In this document: positions 1 through 13,100 of the stretch, in pieces | Layout: every line of letters begins with the position of its first letter | Position numbering within the stretch: position 1 is the first letter of the stretch | Assembly (NCBI GenBank): GCA_000149265.1 | Contig: CH003379.1 | Coordinates: 227,087-291,086, forward strand | Source of the DNA: Ciona savignyi | Lineage: Eukaryota; Chordata; Ascidiacea; Phlebobranchia; Cionidae | DNA: 64,000 bases | Reading direction: 5' to 3' | Position numbers and translations under genes: made by a program | The notes under the pieces: generated by a model | Databases searched by the model: none | Told to the model about the DNA's origin: nothing | What the model saw: only the letters and a program-made list of their open reading frames with translations

Positions 1-361
1 ACCCTAACTGGTGTGTTATGATAATGTTATATACATTCTAAGAATAATATATTTAATTTTTTTTTATTATCCTCGTGTATATTCTCGGGAGTGAGGAGCC
101 CCCCATGTTATAACTCGTACAATCCTACATCACATTTTTATATAGAATGTTAAAATGTATATGTGTCACGGTAACCATTTGGTCATATAAACGGTATGTT
201 TAACCCATGACAGGTCCATCCCTTTATGTATAAAATAAGTATATTTATCGGTCGCGATAACCACTCGACCACACGATTAACGCGCATCTAAAACTTTCGA
301 AGTTTTGTAAAGAATCGTTAAATGTATCAGTCACTTTAACCATTCGACCAAACAAAGGCTA

Positions 362-470
362 TCTAGAACCCATGATGGGTTCGTACCCAAGACAGTTTTT
401 TGTATTGAATTGATACATATATCGTCGCGATAAAAATTCGTTCACGCGATTATACGCATCTCGGGTCCAC
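362..470 (-). repeat. SINE family B copy; bases 1-510 hold only such remnants
   Basis: CCCATGATGGGTTCGTACCC and a degraded tRNA-like end. Further remnants cover about 170-350. No coding exon was found before 511. Confidence 0.6.
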
Positions 471-510
471 GCGTTAATATACATCGCAACTAAAGCTTGG
501 AAACTTACAG

Positions 511-1107
511 GTTTGAGGTGTTACACCTGCAACAACGTTCGGTCGAACCGGGAATGCTGGCGCCGGGAACGGTGTCCACGGGGTTCCGATGGTTGCCAGA
601 ACGTCGTGCGTCTCGAAAACGGACAGCTTCGCATCAGTAAAGGTTGCCAGCAATTCTCGGCTTGCGTTTCTACCAGCAGACAGGTACGACTGGGGCAAAA
701 GTTTGTTTTTATACAGCACGAGACATGTAGTATTCTATGTACTTATATAGTATGTAATTAAACGTACCTCCAGACGATCCCATTACGGGTTCAAAACTTG
801 ACTGGCTAAAATGACGTTTTCAATAAGGAATATATATATATTTAAACATGATATTATCATATTATCTATATGCGAAAAAGTGGCGTCGAATAACTTACGT
901 AAGTGACGTCGATTTCTTTGTGGTTGGAAACCAATCAGACAGTTTATAGTTTATACCGATAAGTTAATTCGATTAATTCTTCCAGAATTTCCGCCAATGC
1001 CAACCCACAGTTGTGAGAGTGCTTAAGCTGGCCAGTATTCCCCGAAACTTTAACGCTCCGCCTAGTTTATGCACCACATGCTGCAATACCGACTCCTGCA
1101 ATCGAAA
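511..1107 (+). CDS. LU (Ly6/uPAR) domain 1, two exons (511-683, 986-1107)
   Basis: The first exon opens with RCYTC and continues with GSDGCQNVV and CQQFSAC. The second exon closes with CCNTDSCN, the C-terminal signature of LU three-finger domains (CC-x-x-D-x-C-N). The intron between them is phase 0, and the same split recurs in the second LU domain at 10011-11560. LU folds are extracellular recognition modules; the ligand is unknown. Confidence 0.85.
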
Positions 1108-4100
1108 GTAAGTCCAAATAAAATATCAGGATATCGTATATGACAGATAGAGTATTCATATTTTATCTCAAATAGTGCGAAAACGAAAGCGGCGGTATCA
1201 CACGGGCAATCGTCCGATTACCTTACTAATACGCTTAGAACCGTTCTTACATAAGTGATCCCCCGATTACCTTGTGTCTAGTGTGACCTGAGCTATTACA
1301 GCGTATTGTATACTGGGTCGGTTAATTCCAAGCCCATCACTGGTTCAAAAATTTCCGCGATACAAATTTAAGACCTTGCCGTTTAGTTCAAGTAACCAAC
1401 CCTCACAAAGTAAAAGAAAACCTCCCATAAAATAAATTAGTGTTTGGCAACAACTGTGAGTTGTATTAAGTGTTAAAGTAAGTTTTGCTATAATTCTTTG
1501 CCTTTCTTAGGCTATATCTCCAAGAACAAAGTCGATTCGGGATGAGAAACCCGAGAGACAGGATTCGATTCCGACCCGCGCAACCTCCCATTCGTGACGT
1601 CACAATCCTGCCTATGTCTCCCGACACCGCACTTCTGACGTTTTCAGGTTTGTTTGTTTTTATTTCGAACGAACAGAGATTTGAACCTGATTCTGGGAAT
1701 TCAACGTGACGAAAAATTATCTGGCAATACTGTTAATTTTTGTTGCTTAACAATCATCTGGCAACACTGCTAATTTGTTTTGTTCAAGAATTGCTTGACA
1801 ACACCGCTTTTTCGGTTTTGCTTAAATATGGCAACACTGATATTTCGGCATTACCCCAAAAAACGTCCGGAAACACTGCTATTTTGCAGGGCCGGATTTA
1901 CAAATTTGCAGAGATTAATCTGCAAATAAAAGGCCGTCAAAACGTCTTAATAGTACACGGTCAAAATGCCTGGAATTATTGGAGGATTATCTTGGTTTTA
2001 GTGTCGCACCTTTTTTGCATTATCGAGCTGAAATTTATGCTAAATTTGGACTATCTGCATAATTTACTACTGGTAGCAAATATTTAGCACGAAATATACG
2101 TCATATTTTAGGATATAGGCGTTAACTAACTACCATTATGATTGACAGGTCCAGCAATAGCTGTCGAATTGTAATTGGGGTAGAAAACTCGATAGCTAAC
2201 CAACCACTTTTCAAAATTGCGACGCAATTTTTCTAAAATTGAAAATGTCCCTAAGCGATATTAGAAAGAGCAAAGTTGTGTTGTGTATGATCGGAATGTA
2301 GATTAAATGACGTACGGCCCATTATATATAAGGCCGTATTTCTGTTTATTTGTCAAATACCTGCGTTAACGCATGGCCTTCTAACATACCCCACGTTTTA
2401 CCGACTATATATCCAAGTTAGATACAGTTACATAATATTGCTAGCAGTGGAATTTGGTTAAGTCTTATATGACGACATAGAACACCACTATGACGTTTCA
2501 ACGCTAGGTAATTTTCCCTTCCCTGTATTAATCATCTACCGGTTATAGGAATTGTATGCAAAGGCAATTTTGGTTATAGAACGTATAACAGCAAGCGACG
2601 ATATAAAATAGATCGCCTCTGGCTATCAGCGGCATTACCTTATTTAATATATATACGCGTTGTATATATCGCTACGTTGCAACTTTTTACTGTGTTTTTT
2701 AAATTTAAGTATTTTCCCATTAAAATAAGCTATTTTAGACTACGCTATCACAAAAATATTTGAAGTTGCGACTTTTTAATTAATTTATTGTGCTCTGACG
2801 TCACTACTGACGTCATTGACTTGAAGCGGTCAAAGAGACCAACGCGATTTTCCGCGATTCGCGCGTCATCGGGCATTCTTGGCAATCGATCGTTCTAAGA
2901 AGGACAAAATAAATTGTCGCAATCTTAGCGTCGGAGGGTGAGTCGGCATTACAGAACTCCCGATGTCTAATTACGCAATTATGAACGGTTGTATAGTTGA
3001 AAGTAAGCGCGACCGATTCACAAAAATATCTTCTGTATAAAAAGGTTTTGTAAGTGGCCGAATGGTTATACGACTGATACATATATACCAAATTATATAC
3101 AAAAAACGGTTTTAGCAACGAGCCCATCATCGCTTCTAAACTAAGCCCGTTATATAAAAAACGGTTATGCTGGTGACACCGCCATCGTTGTTTCAAAACT
3201 TACACCCCGCAAAAAATTAATACTCACTCAAAACTTGGCCGCAAAAAAGGAACCATTCGGCGCCGTGCTTAAAAAAATTAAAAAAAAGAAACGCATTCAT
3301 CTAACTTGGACCCCGCAAAAAAATTAATGTAAAATAATCACCTTTAACTTAGAACGGTTAAAACAATACTAACCCCCGTTTACCTTCCAGACATTAGGAA
3401 TCATTCGGCGACGTTCTTCAATATCGTCCTCATCCCAAAGAAGACGGTCCGTCTCACCCCGGTCCTCACGAGCGGAGGACGCCTCCCTGGGATCAACCTC
3501 GATCGGCGCCTTCCCCCCGGAACAATCGCGTTCCTCGTCCGCGGATTGTCCGCCGGAACGCAGTACAGGTTAGTCGCGGTTTATCCGGGAATTCTAGGTT
3601 AAATACTAGAAATTGCGACATTTTTTTTTTATAATTTCGACAACTTTTCAAACGGTATTTATTAGTTGTTTTAACCGGCTTGGTTTCGAATGCATTTTAG
3701 GATCGTAACAACGATCATTTTTATATGGATTCGGTATATGTATCGGTCGCGTTACAACTATTTGGCCAGCATACGACCATACGCCACACTCATTAAGTTT
3801 AATAAAAAATAAAATAAATATTACAAATAAAAAAATGGTAAGATTTTCACTAATCCAGTACATTTTGTTTCCTCATATCAAAATAACAGTAACTTTAGAG
3901 CATAATACATGCCATTGTTGGATATTGTCTAAACATATAAAACATAAATTAATCAATATTGTCCTTTTTATATATCGAGACGTATTGATAATTAATTTCG
4001 TCAGAAAATGTAATAGAACCACATTTTAAACGGTTAAAATACTATACTGGGATAAAATACTATGTTTTATGTTTAATTATACTACACCATTGCTTAAAAC

Positions 4101-7100
4101 ATGACTGAATTGTACGGAACTCGAGTGTGCAATAATCAAAGTCTATTTAACGTGCCTGCTAGTGTGAGAACTTTACAACACGAAGAGTAATTTAATCTTT
4201 CAACGTGGGAAAACGCGACGTTAGACAGAAAACAGCGCCAAGTTATAAATTAATCTCAGAACTAAATGCTTAATGGTCTTATGACACGTTGCCGCTATCA
4301 TGCCAGTTGTAGTTAAGCATGATTTGGACCGAAAATAACCGAATTCGAGACAAAGATTCAAAGCACGACTCCGATTAAGTGCAATTGACTCTTGCACTAC
4401 CTCTTGCTAACAACAAGGTGGCATTTGATCTTATAATTGCGTTTTCAAATACGGTCGTGTGGACGAGTGGTTAACGCGACCGATACATATAACGCTACAT
4501 ACAACGATTTTAAACAAAAAAACTTGGTCAAGCGACAATCAAAGGTTTAAAACTTCACCGTGTAAAAAAAGCAATGGGATATGTTTTCGCACCGAACCAA
4601 AAGTTTTGCCGTATTTTCGTGTTTCCTCACTGGATTAAGTTTTTTTGCATACTCGCATAAAAAATTACTAAACCACCATGGGACAAAGGGTTATTGTAAA
4701 CTTTATCAAAAATCCAGGGAGAGTGATTTCATATAGAGTTACATAACCCAATATGGATGATGCGTTTCGTAGCAACATAACTGTATCACTCGACCCTTTG
4801 TTTAAAAGATAACTTTAACAAACACTCAAATTTCGTAAAAAAGTGGTACCAAGTAAAATCTTCTTGGCAAATATGTCGGGTTATAATGCGATTAGCGAAA
4901 TTTAATCGTTCTGTGATAACACGAGCTTTAACCCGAGATCTGTAATTTGCGGCGGACGTTCATACGCTTATTAAGAGTTGCGACTAATCTTGTTATTGGA
5001 CACTTTGCTCAAATTTGGTTTCTCAACTTCAGTAGTTCAGTCAGCAAACCGCGTGTTTGTGAAATAAAAAAATTCCATGGATTCCGTCTGGCCGCAGATT
5101 GCATGTTGCTTGTTGATTCTGCCTGCGAACGCAATCAATATAATATTACATTCACCAAGACCTGCTGTTTAAAACGTTTTCACGCTTAGTATTATTATTA
5201 CGATGTCTGTTGCCGGAACCCATATTTCCGACAGTTTTAACTGGAATATCGACCAAACAATAATTTCCATTAATCTACATTGGCCTTGTGACCGAATGGT
5301 TAACGCGACCAATATATGTACAAATTGCAATTCAAAACCGGTCTAAATAACAAGCCTCTCGTGGGTTCGAAACTTCTCCTGTAAAAAAAATAAAAAGTTG
5401 ACATGTTTTTAATGGTGTTATTAGTATATACTCGACGTCGTTTTTCTATCTGATCTTTTAAGATCTTATATACACGTGACTTAATCGAGACGCCATTTCC
5501 AGATTGGCGGTGATATCTCGGATATACTCCGCACTATACGCCCAGAAGATCTACCATTCGTTCGTAACAAGTAAGATTGATAACTTAAGTTTGATTATTT
5601 TACTTTTTTCATGTCGATGAATGCTGTAGACGATTAAGTTTCTTGAGTCGTTGGGTTTCCTGAACGTCTTAATCATACACAATGAACTTAAATGGCTCTT
5701 GTAACCCGACGGTGGATTTTCAGATTATCTGACAATTATACCCTTGTGATAACCCCCCTTGTATTTTCACTTTCACGGGGATATAAATGAATATCCTGTC
5801 GTAGCAACGATCCAAAAATTAAGAAAAGATTAAAGTTACTTCATTTGAAGCATATGCTTTTAAACAAGTATAGCAGGGATTTATAGGGATATATGATATG
5901 TACCTGGATTGGCACCCTACAGACTATGTATCGGAGGGAAATGGTATACAGATACACGGGAATTAACTGAAAGAGTTTGTTGTGCAAAATGAAATGTTGA
6001 TTTTCAAATGTTCACAACTTCACTTCCCTATATTAAAGCGTTATTCAACGTAATATCCGATCTTAGATCCACGTCGTCCAGCTACTTTGAGGCAAATCGA
6101 GACGACGACAAATTCGGTCAAAGTCAGAGTTGGATTCGCGCAGCCTGGAAACGGGAACAAAGTATCTTATTACGTATTAAGCTACAGGTGAGCTGATGCG
6201 GGATTGAATTATTAGTTGGCGGTAATAAGCTAGAATGTTGATTTATAGATTGTAACCATACTCGATTGTTCAATTTCGTTTATTTATTGAACAATTGTAA
6301 AATTTTCGTTTTTTCTTCGTCTTGGACATTCAAGGTGAAAATACGCAAAGAGCTTTATAACGCGGGCAATCGCCATGTTGATTATGCAAACCACTAAGTC
6401 ACCAGCTCCCAGGTTAAACAACAGCACACCACGAATGCTTTATTATTCAAAATAGCAAAAATGTGTCATTAAACTATAATGTGCACTCTAGCTACCTTTC
6501 CCTTTTTTGCCGTTTGAAATGCCAAATTTTATGAACATTTTTATTCACTTGTCATTTATGGAAAACATCATTAGCTATTGTATTTTTTAACACTTTGCAT
6601 ATTTTTTAATTTTTTTAGGGGGGGGGGTCTCAGTTTTAAACCTATGATAGGCTTGGCACAAATACCGTTTTCGTTGTGCTAAACTTTGCATTTTTAACCT
6701 TTAACACTTTTTTTAACACAATAAAACATCATCATCTATTGCATTTTTAAATACGGTGAAGACATTGCGAGTCGTTGTTCAACCCATTAAACCACGCCGA
6801 TTCAGGCAATTGTATGACGTAATAATAACAAACAATCGCCCCAGGAAAGCGTCCGACCCTCCCTCAATGGAACGACGACTCCCGCGCTTCACGTGGCCGG
6901 GGTTAAAGGTCATTCCCGACCTTGAAGCTTCCACTGAGTACGTGTTGTCCACTTGGACAGTGGTCACCATGAATGGACGGGAGTTGGCGAGATCGCAACG
7001 AGTCAACCTCACAGTGCATACAGGTTAGTTAAAAGAAGAGGTCGATAACGGGTTCGAACTCAGGAGCATTGGTCTCGTAATGTCAGGATATTTTCCGTTT

Positions 7101-10100
7101 CGTGACGTCAGGATATTTTCCGTTCCGTGACGTCAGGATATTTTCCGTGACGTCAGGATATTTTCCGTGACGTCAGGATATTTTCCGTGACGTCAGGATA
7201 TTTTCCGTTTCGTGACGTCAGGATATTTTCCGTTCCGTGACGTCAGGATATTTTCCGTTTAGTGACGTCAGGATATTTTTCGGGCCAGATATCGTATCCT
7301 TGTCATTTTTAACCGCGCTCAGTTTTCAACCCATAAAAAAGTCGTCATCAAAACCGTTTTTTTATAAGAAATTAGCACATGATTTTATAGCGTTAACCAG
7401 TCTGCCACGCAATAGTATTGCACGTAAAAAAACGTATATTGACTCCCAATATTGTGACACTTTTTCCACGAAACCGCCTTTTCAGACGTTTTAATGAGTC
7501 CGATTTTACATCACTCTTATGTTGTAACGAATTTCGATTTTGAACATACCATCGATCAAGTGTCCTAATTGAGCGGTTTATTTCTCAATGTCGTCAAGTA
7601 CATAATCGTCGTGTTTTGTCCTTGTCATGTGACCATAACAGGACAAACAATCGGCGCCAATTTCTTGCTGACGTGTCGCCCAATTAGCCAATTACACAAA
7701 ATGCGGATTATGAAGTTGAAATTTGGTTAAAACATTCGACGTCGTATTTCGTTAACGATGGAAACCAAGAAAATATTTCGTTTACTAACTTTACCCTAAT
7801 GGCCGAGAACTAGACCACGATATGATTAAAACTAGACCACGATATGACGACATAATGACGATTTCCGCCGCCCACGAGCAAATTTATTAGCAGCAAAACG
7901 ACTGATTGTTCAAAACGCCTACACAACATAAGCGTTTTGTTATTTAATTGCAATCAGCTTTACTTGTAAGCGTGGTTAATGGCGACAGAATGTCTTGTGG
8001 TAATCATATGTTTCACCCACCAGGATATATAGTTCACGTAGCATTAATGACAAGGAATGTTGATTAAGGATATGATTACTTAATGCCTACCGTCGGGTTA
8101 CCGGAGCTATTGCAGTGTGTTGTGTATGATTTTTACGTTTCTATATTTTTTTTCTAAAAGAAACTTTAAGCCAATGGGTGTTGACAATGTCCGCTAAATT
8201 GCCTAAGGACACAACCGACTAGTTAGCCACCGGTTTTAAATCTGTAACCCTTTGGCTAAAAGGTGACGCTATTTGGTCGGACTATATTAATATGTAGATT
8301 ATACTCGCCCGTTTGACCAAAGAAAAGATACATCAATTTCTTTTTTTCTATTTGTTTACCGGTCTACGTTTTAAACCATAATGGGTTCGTTGCTAATACC
8401 ATTTTTTGTATAAAATTCGGTATATGAATCGGTCGCGTTAACCATTCGGCCAAACGAGCGTTCAACAAAACATATCGCTTACGGTCTTAAGAAATTACCT
8501 TGTTCAGTATACCTACGTAATCGACATCTAATAACCAAGCGGTTGACGTAATAATTACCATTGTTTGTCACAACAGATGTCCCTGGGGTTGCCGAGGTGT
8601 ACATGTCGCGCCAGCATTCAACCAACATCACGTGGGGGTTCCGACTTCCGTATGGCATCAGTCGAGCGTCACAGGAGATGTTCAAAGTCACTGTAAGGGA
8701 CGATACAGCTGAAAGAATGATAGTCGGTGGGTTGGTTTGGTGGGTTTGGTTATTCGTAGCTCGTAGAACCGTCAGTCGATAGAAGTGTGGTTCGAAATCT
8801 ATAGCCCGATAGGTTAGCACATTCGTAAATCGTTGGTCCTTAAGGCAAATAGACGCTGGTATCAAATTTTGAATTAGCAAGTACGTGACTAAGTGGTGTC
8901 TATTTTACAACAAAGTCCCTGCAATTTGCAATGAAACCACGCATATCCTGGGACGATTACATTAAAACGTCGTTTGCAATTGGGATATGGATGCTTCGCG
9001 TTTCTACGATACAAATGATGCTATTAAGATTGGTTTATTTTTGTTTTCACGATACAAAATATGCAACAGGATCTTATAAAAAAAAACAATTGAAACAAAT
9101 AAGGAGAAAACAGTCGTTAAAACAGGTCTAAAATCAAATAATTATTTAGTGTGGGGATATAGACGTCAATACAAATTGACCTTTCAATCATTTAATTCAG
9201 CTAAGTTTCCGGGTTTAATGACTCAATATTTTAACACGAGTATGGACGGTCGTGTGATTGCCTACAGACAAAACAGTCGTGACTAAACCGCCATTTCGGC
9301 ACGCTTAGATGCCATGCAGGCATTGCTGAAGTTTCAACGTCGTGCCACGATTTGACCTTTTGCCGGAAGGAGCTAGCACCGGCGCCGGCCAAAATCGTTT
9401 CTTGAATTGACGGATTAGTGAGGTTTAAAGTGTTGAACTTTTGCAGATACCGTTATCTCACGTGACCAGTCATCATTCACGGCGCAAGGGTTGACCCCAC
9501 AGAGCAGCTACACATTCAGTATACGAGCAAGTACCGGTGGAAGGGATTCGGTCCGAAGTTACTCAGATCCAGTCACGACACGTGAGTGACAATGCAAAAA
9601 TACATGTCCCGGCAATGATATGACTGTTTGCTCTCACACACGACTATCTCACGTACGTATGTGCGGAAAATACCAGGCCTTTTGCTTATACGTGCGTTGG
9701 GCCGTTAACAACATGAATTCTGGACGCACCAATTGCTCGTTAATGCTCTATATATTTAAGCAAGACACTTAACGGACGCTGTCTATAAACCCAACGACTA
9801 AAACGTACCGGTAGCGTTAACCACTAGGCCACCTCTTAGATAAATTATGTTTCAATCTTTCTTTTAACTTTCAATTTCATAATAGGCTCGTCACTAAGAC
9901 CGTTTTTGTATAAATGCAGTTGTATATACGTATCGGTCGCGTTAACCATTCGGCCACACACCACTTTGAAAATGATGAGAATCTTATCCTAAACTCCCTC
10001 CCGCCTCCAGTGGTTCGGTGCTACAGCTGCTACGATGCATCGACACGTGACCAGTGCATGGAATATGTGGAATGTCAGCCTGGATCAAGTGGATGCCTCA

Positions 10101-13100
10101 ACGAGATTCGCACACGAAGTCAGGTGGGCTATGGACCCGCAATGTACAGAGCGACGTTGAAATGCAAACAAGTGAACGCGTGCAACGTCGGAGAACTGCA
10201 GGTATGAGGATGATTGACACAGGCTTGGGCAACATAGGGCCCGCGGGCCGAGTCCAGCCTGTAACGGATTTTGACCGGCCCGCAGACTGTATCTAAACAT
10301 GCCCTATAATTAAGATATTGAATACTATTCATGTAATAATCTGCCCACCAAGGACTTAATTTTTCTACACCTAGCCTGCCGACTAGAGAAGTTGCCCACC
10401 CGTGATTTAACAGATACCAAATACCGTGTTTTCGTATGTGGATATGTAGATTTATTTACTAATATGGAATTAAAGTTCTTTTATAAAACGGAATTTGAAA
10501 AATCAGTGAAAAAAAAATCAGTGAAAAAAAAATCACTTGAATATATTGTGGCTGATTTTTAAAACAGTGAAATGACATAATCACTTGTTCCATTTTTGTG
10601 GCACCAACCGCTCGGACACGTTTTTACCCGCCGTGTAAATTATGAATCAGTAGAGTTAACCACTTTATCACACGACCATTGAAAACTTCATAGAATAAAC
10701 TAAACTTTAAGATAAACAACTGAATAAACCCCCGAGGGTAGGCATCAAACTTATTTAACCCGGTGTTCTATTCCAGGATCTATCATTCCAATGCACTCCG
10801 CATATACTTCGCAACGACAACCCACCCGAAGTATGCAGGTAAATATCGTCACTGCAAACAGGCATTTAGCGTTTTTCGTCCTTGGAAAGTTACCAAACAA
10901 ACATAACGAATTAAGCCACGGATTAGCGGGATTGCAGACAACAGTTGCTTAAACCGCAGTTTGCTAATATTTCTTGTTAAACTAATCTGGTATTGCTTTT
11001 CTTTTTCTATTAAGTAATTTATATCCAAACAAATCACCTCGATAAATGAGCCATGGAGGGCTGTTGAGTTCAGACCAATTTTACCTATATTCGTTTATTG
11101 CACCGTCGTGGTTAACGCGGCACCGTACTTTTAGCGACTAATATTCAAAGACAGTATACGGTCGTGTGGCCGAATGGTTAACGCGACCGATACATATACT
11201 GACTTCTATACAAAAAAACGGTCATTGTGAATAACCCATCATTGGTTTTAAACTTGGCTCGGTAAAAAAAAATAAAAAATACGGTTTTAGTGTCGAACCC
11301 ATCGTGAGGTCTAAACAGCTTTTTAAAAAAACACGTTTTTTTTTTGTTTGTGCGGACACGTTTCAAACTCGTAATAATCTATTCGCTTAGTTCGTATTTA
11401 ATTTGTCGCTGTATATATTGTGCTAACCATTGTTTTACACAACTTTCCAGGTGTTGTTGTGAAGGCGATCTATGCAATGGACCTGGCACTACATGTGGAC
11501 ATCTCCTGGGTTGGTTGGATCCCGTGCGTTCGCCCGAAATCGTAAACGATCCGGTCCCAGGTGAGTAGCTGCACTGTTCAGATTGATTTGTGTTTTTTTT
11601 GTGGTGTGGTGGTTAAGACATTTACTTTATGTGGTTGTTCAGATTTAGACTGCCATATTGTGTGGTCATTTAGACGAAGGGTTTCTGATATGATTCATTG
11701 CCCGACCATAAAACTACACATTTTTTTTTCTTTGGATCATCTGCCGAATATGTTATTTAAAATATAGTAACAACAAAAATACTAAAATCGTGACTGAGGG
11801 TATGCGATATTTTTATCAATTAAACACAAAAACTACACAAATATTACTTCCGAACATATACGCGCCATGTATAAATAGGGTACTTAAAAATACCGTTATG
11901 ACAGAAATACTAAAATATTAACTGTAGATATGTAGTATTTTAAAGATAAACCATTTGTCCAATTATCATGAATCGCAAAAGATGAAACGTCAAACTTTTT
12001 TACTTACGGCATCAATTGATCCACATTTTTAATTCCCCAGTGTTCTGTCCGGAGTACAGTGGTATAAGAGATGGAGTGGTGAGTTGTACCGGAGGAGCCG
12101 AGGTCGGGTCCACTTGTACCTTCATGTGCAACCCTGGAACCTTCATGATCGGCGTCGCTGCTGTTACCTGCTTTGATGGCGGAGAGTGGAGCGGGGAAGC
12201 CCCTACATGTGTCGAATTGCGTGAGTCCCCATCTTTTGTTCTTTGCCTAGAGTGGAATATTGCATAAGCTTGGTTGCAGTCATACAATGCACATGTAAAA
12301 ACATATTTTATTTTATTTAACGATCCAACACATACTGTTACCATCATTATTGTGAAACGCGTGACAAAGAGTTGTAGTTTACTTTTCATCTTTTAATAGA
12401 AATCAGGCAAACATCAAGGGTTAACTAAAACAGAAGCATGATAAAACGTTTATTTACGTGTGTTTTGACAGTGTTATTTAAAATCAAGGATAGAGATATT
12501 TCCGTCTATGACTCTAGGTCTTTTAATGTACTATCCTCTACTATCGTAGTATCCACACAATGTAATTGCCAACTAACGCATACGAAACCCACAATCAAGT
12601 TCTAACTGGTTTTAACCGGAACAGCCTCGTGTCCTGAGGTGCCGCAAAGTACAGGATTGACAAGTTCGTGCACCAACTCCAATCGAGCTCACTCCACTTG
12701 CAGACTGAGCTGCAATGCTGGATTCCTTTTAGCTGGTGAACCGACCATAACTTGTTCCACAACCGGTTCATGGGATCGGCCAGTTGCTGCTTGTATGCAA
12801 ATTGGTAAGTGAACAAGCCCCTTTACAATTTTATTTGAATAGAATAGCTTATATGTCGTTTGTACTAATATTGAGTTGAATAGATTATATGTCGATTACA
12901 ATATCATCATTGATTTGAATATAGGCTTTATTACGTTTGTAGTCGCATTTAGTTAATAGGTTTTGTGACGTTTAAAATATCATTAAGTTGAATAGCCCTT
13001 TTGACGTATGAAAGGCATTGGGTTGAATTGGCTTTATGACGCGTGTACTAGCATGGGTGGATATTGTCTAAGGATATAATGAACTTGCAAATAAAACAAA

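Noticed and set aside
1740..2087. 115-codon plus-strand frame
   Set aside because: Lies in an intron of the mosaic gene, no acceptor/donor fit and an unremarkable composition.
2813..3196. 127-codon minus-strand frame
   Set aside because: Overlaps a SINE family B copy, no splice context or domain.
11158..11275. tRNA-Leu or tRNA-Ser gene
   Set aside because: The A/B-box-like parts are too far apart and no cloverleaf closes; the sequence is dispersed, so it is a SINE.
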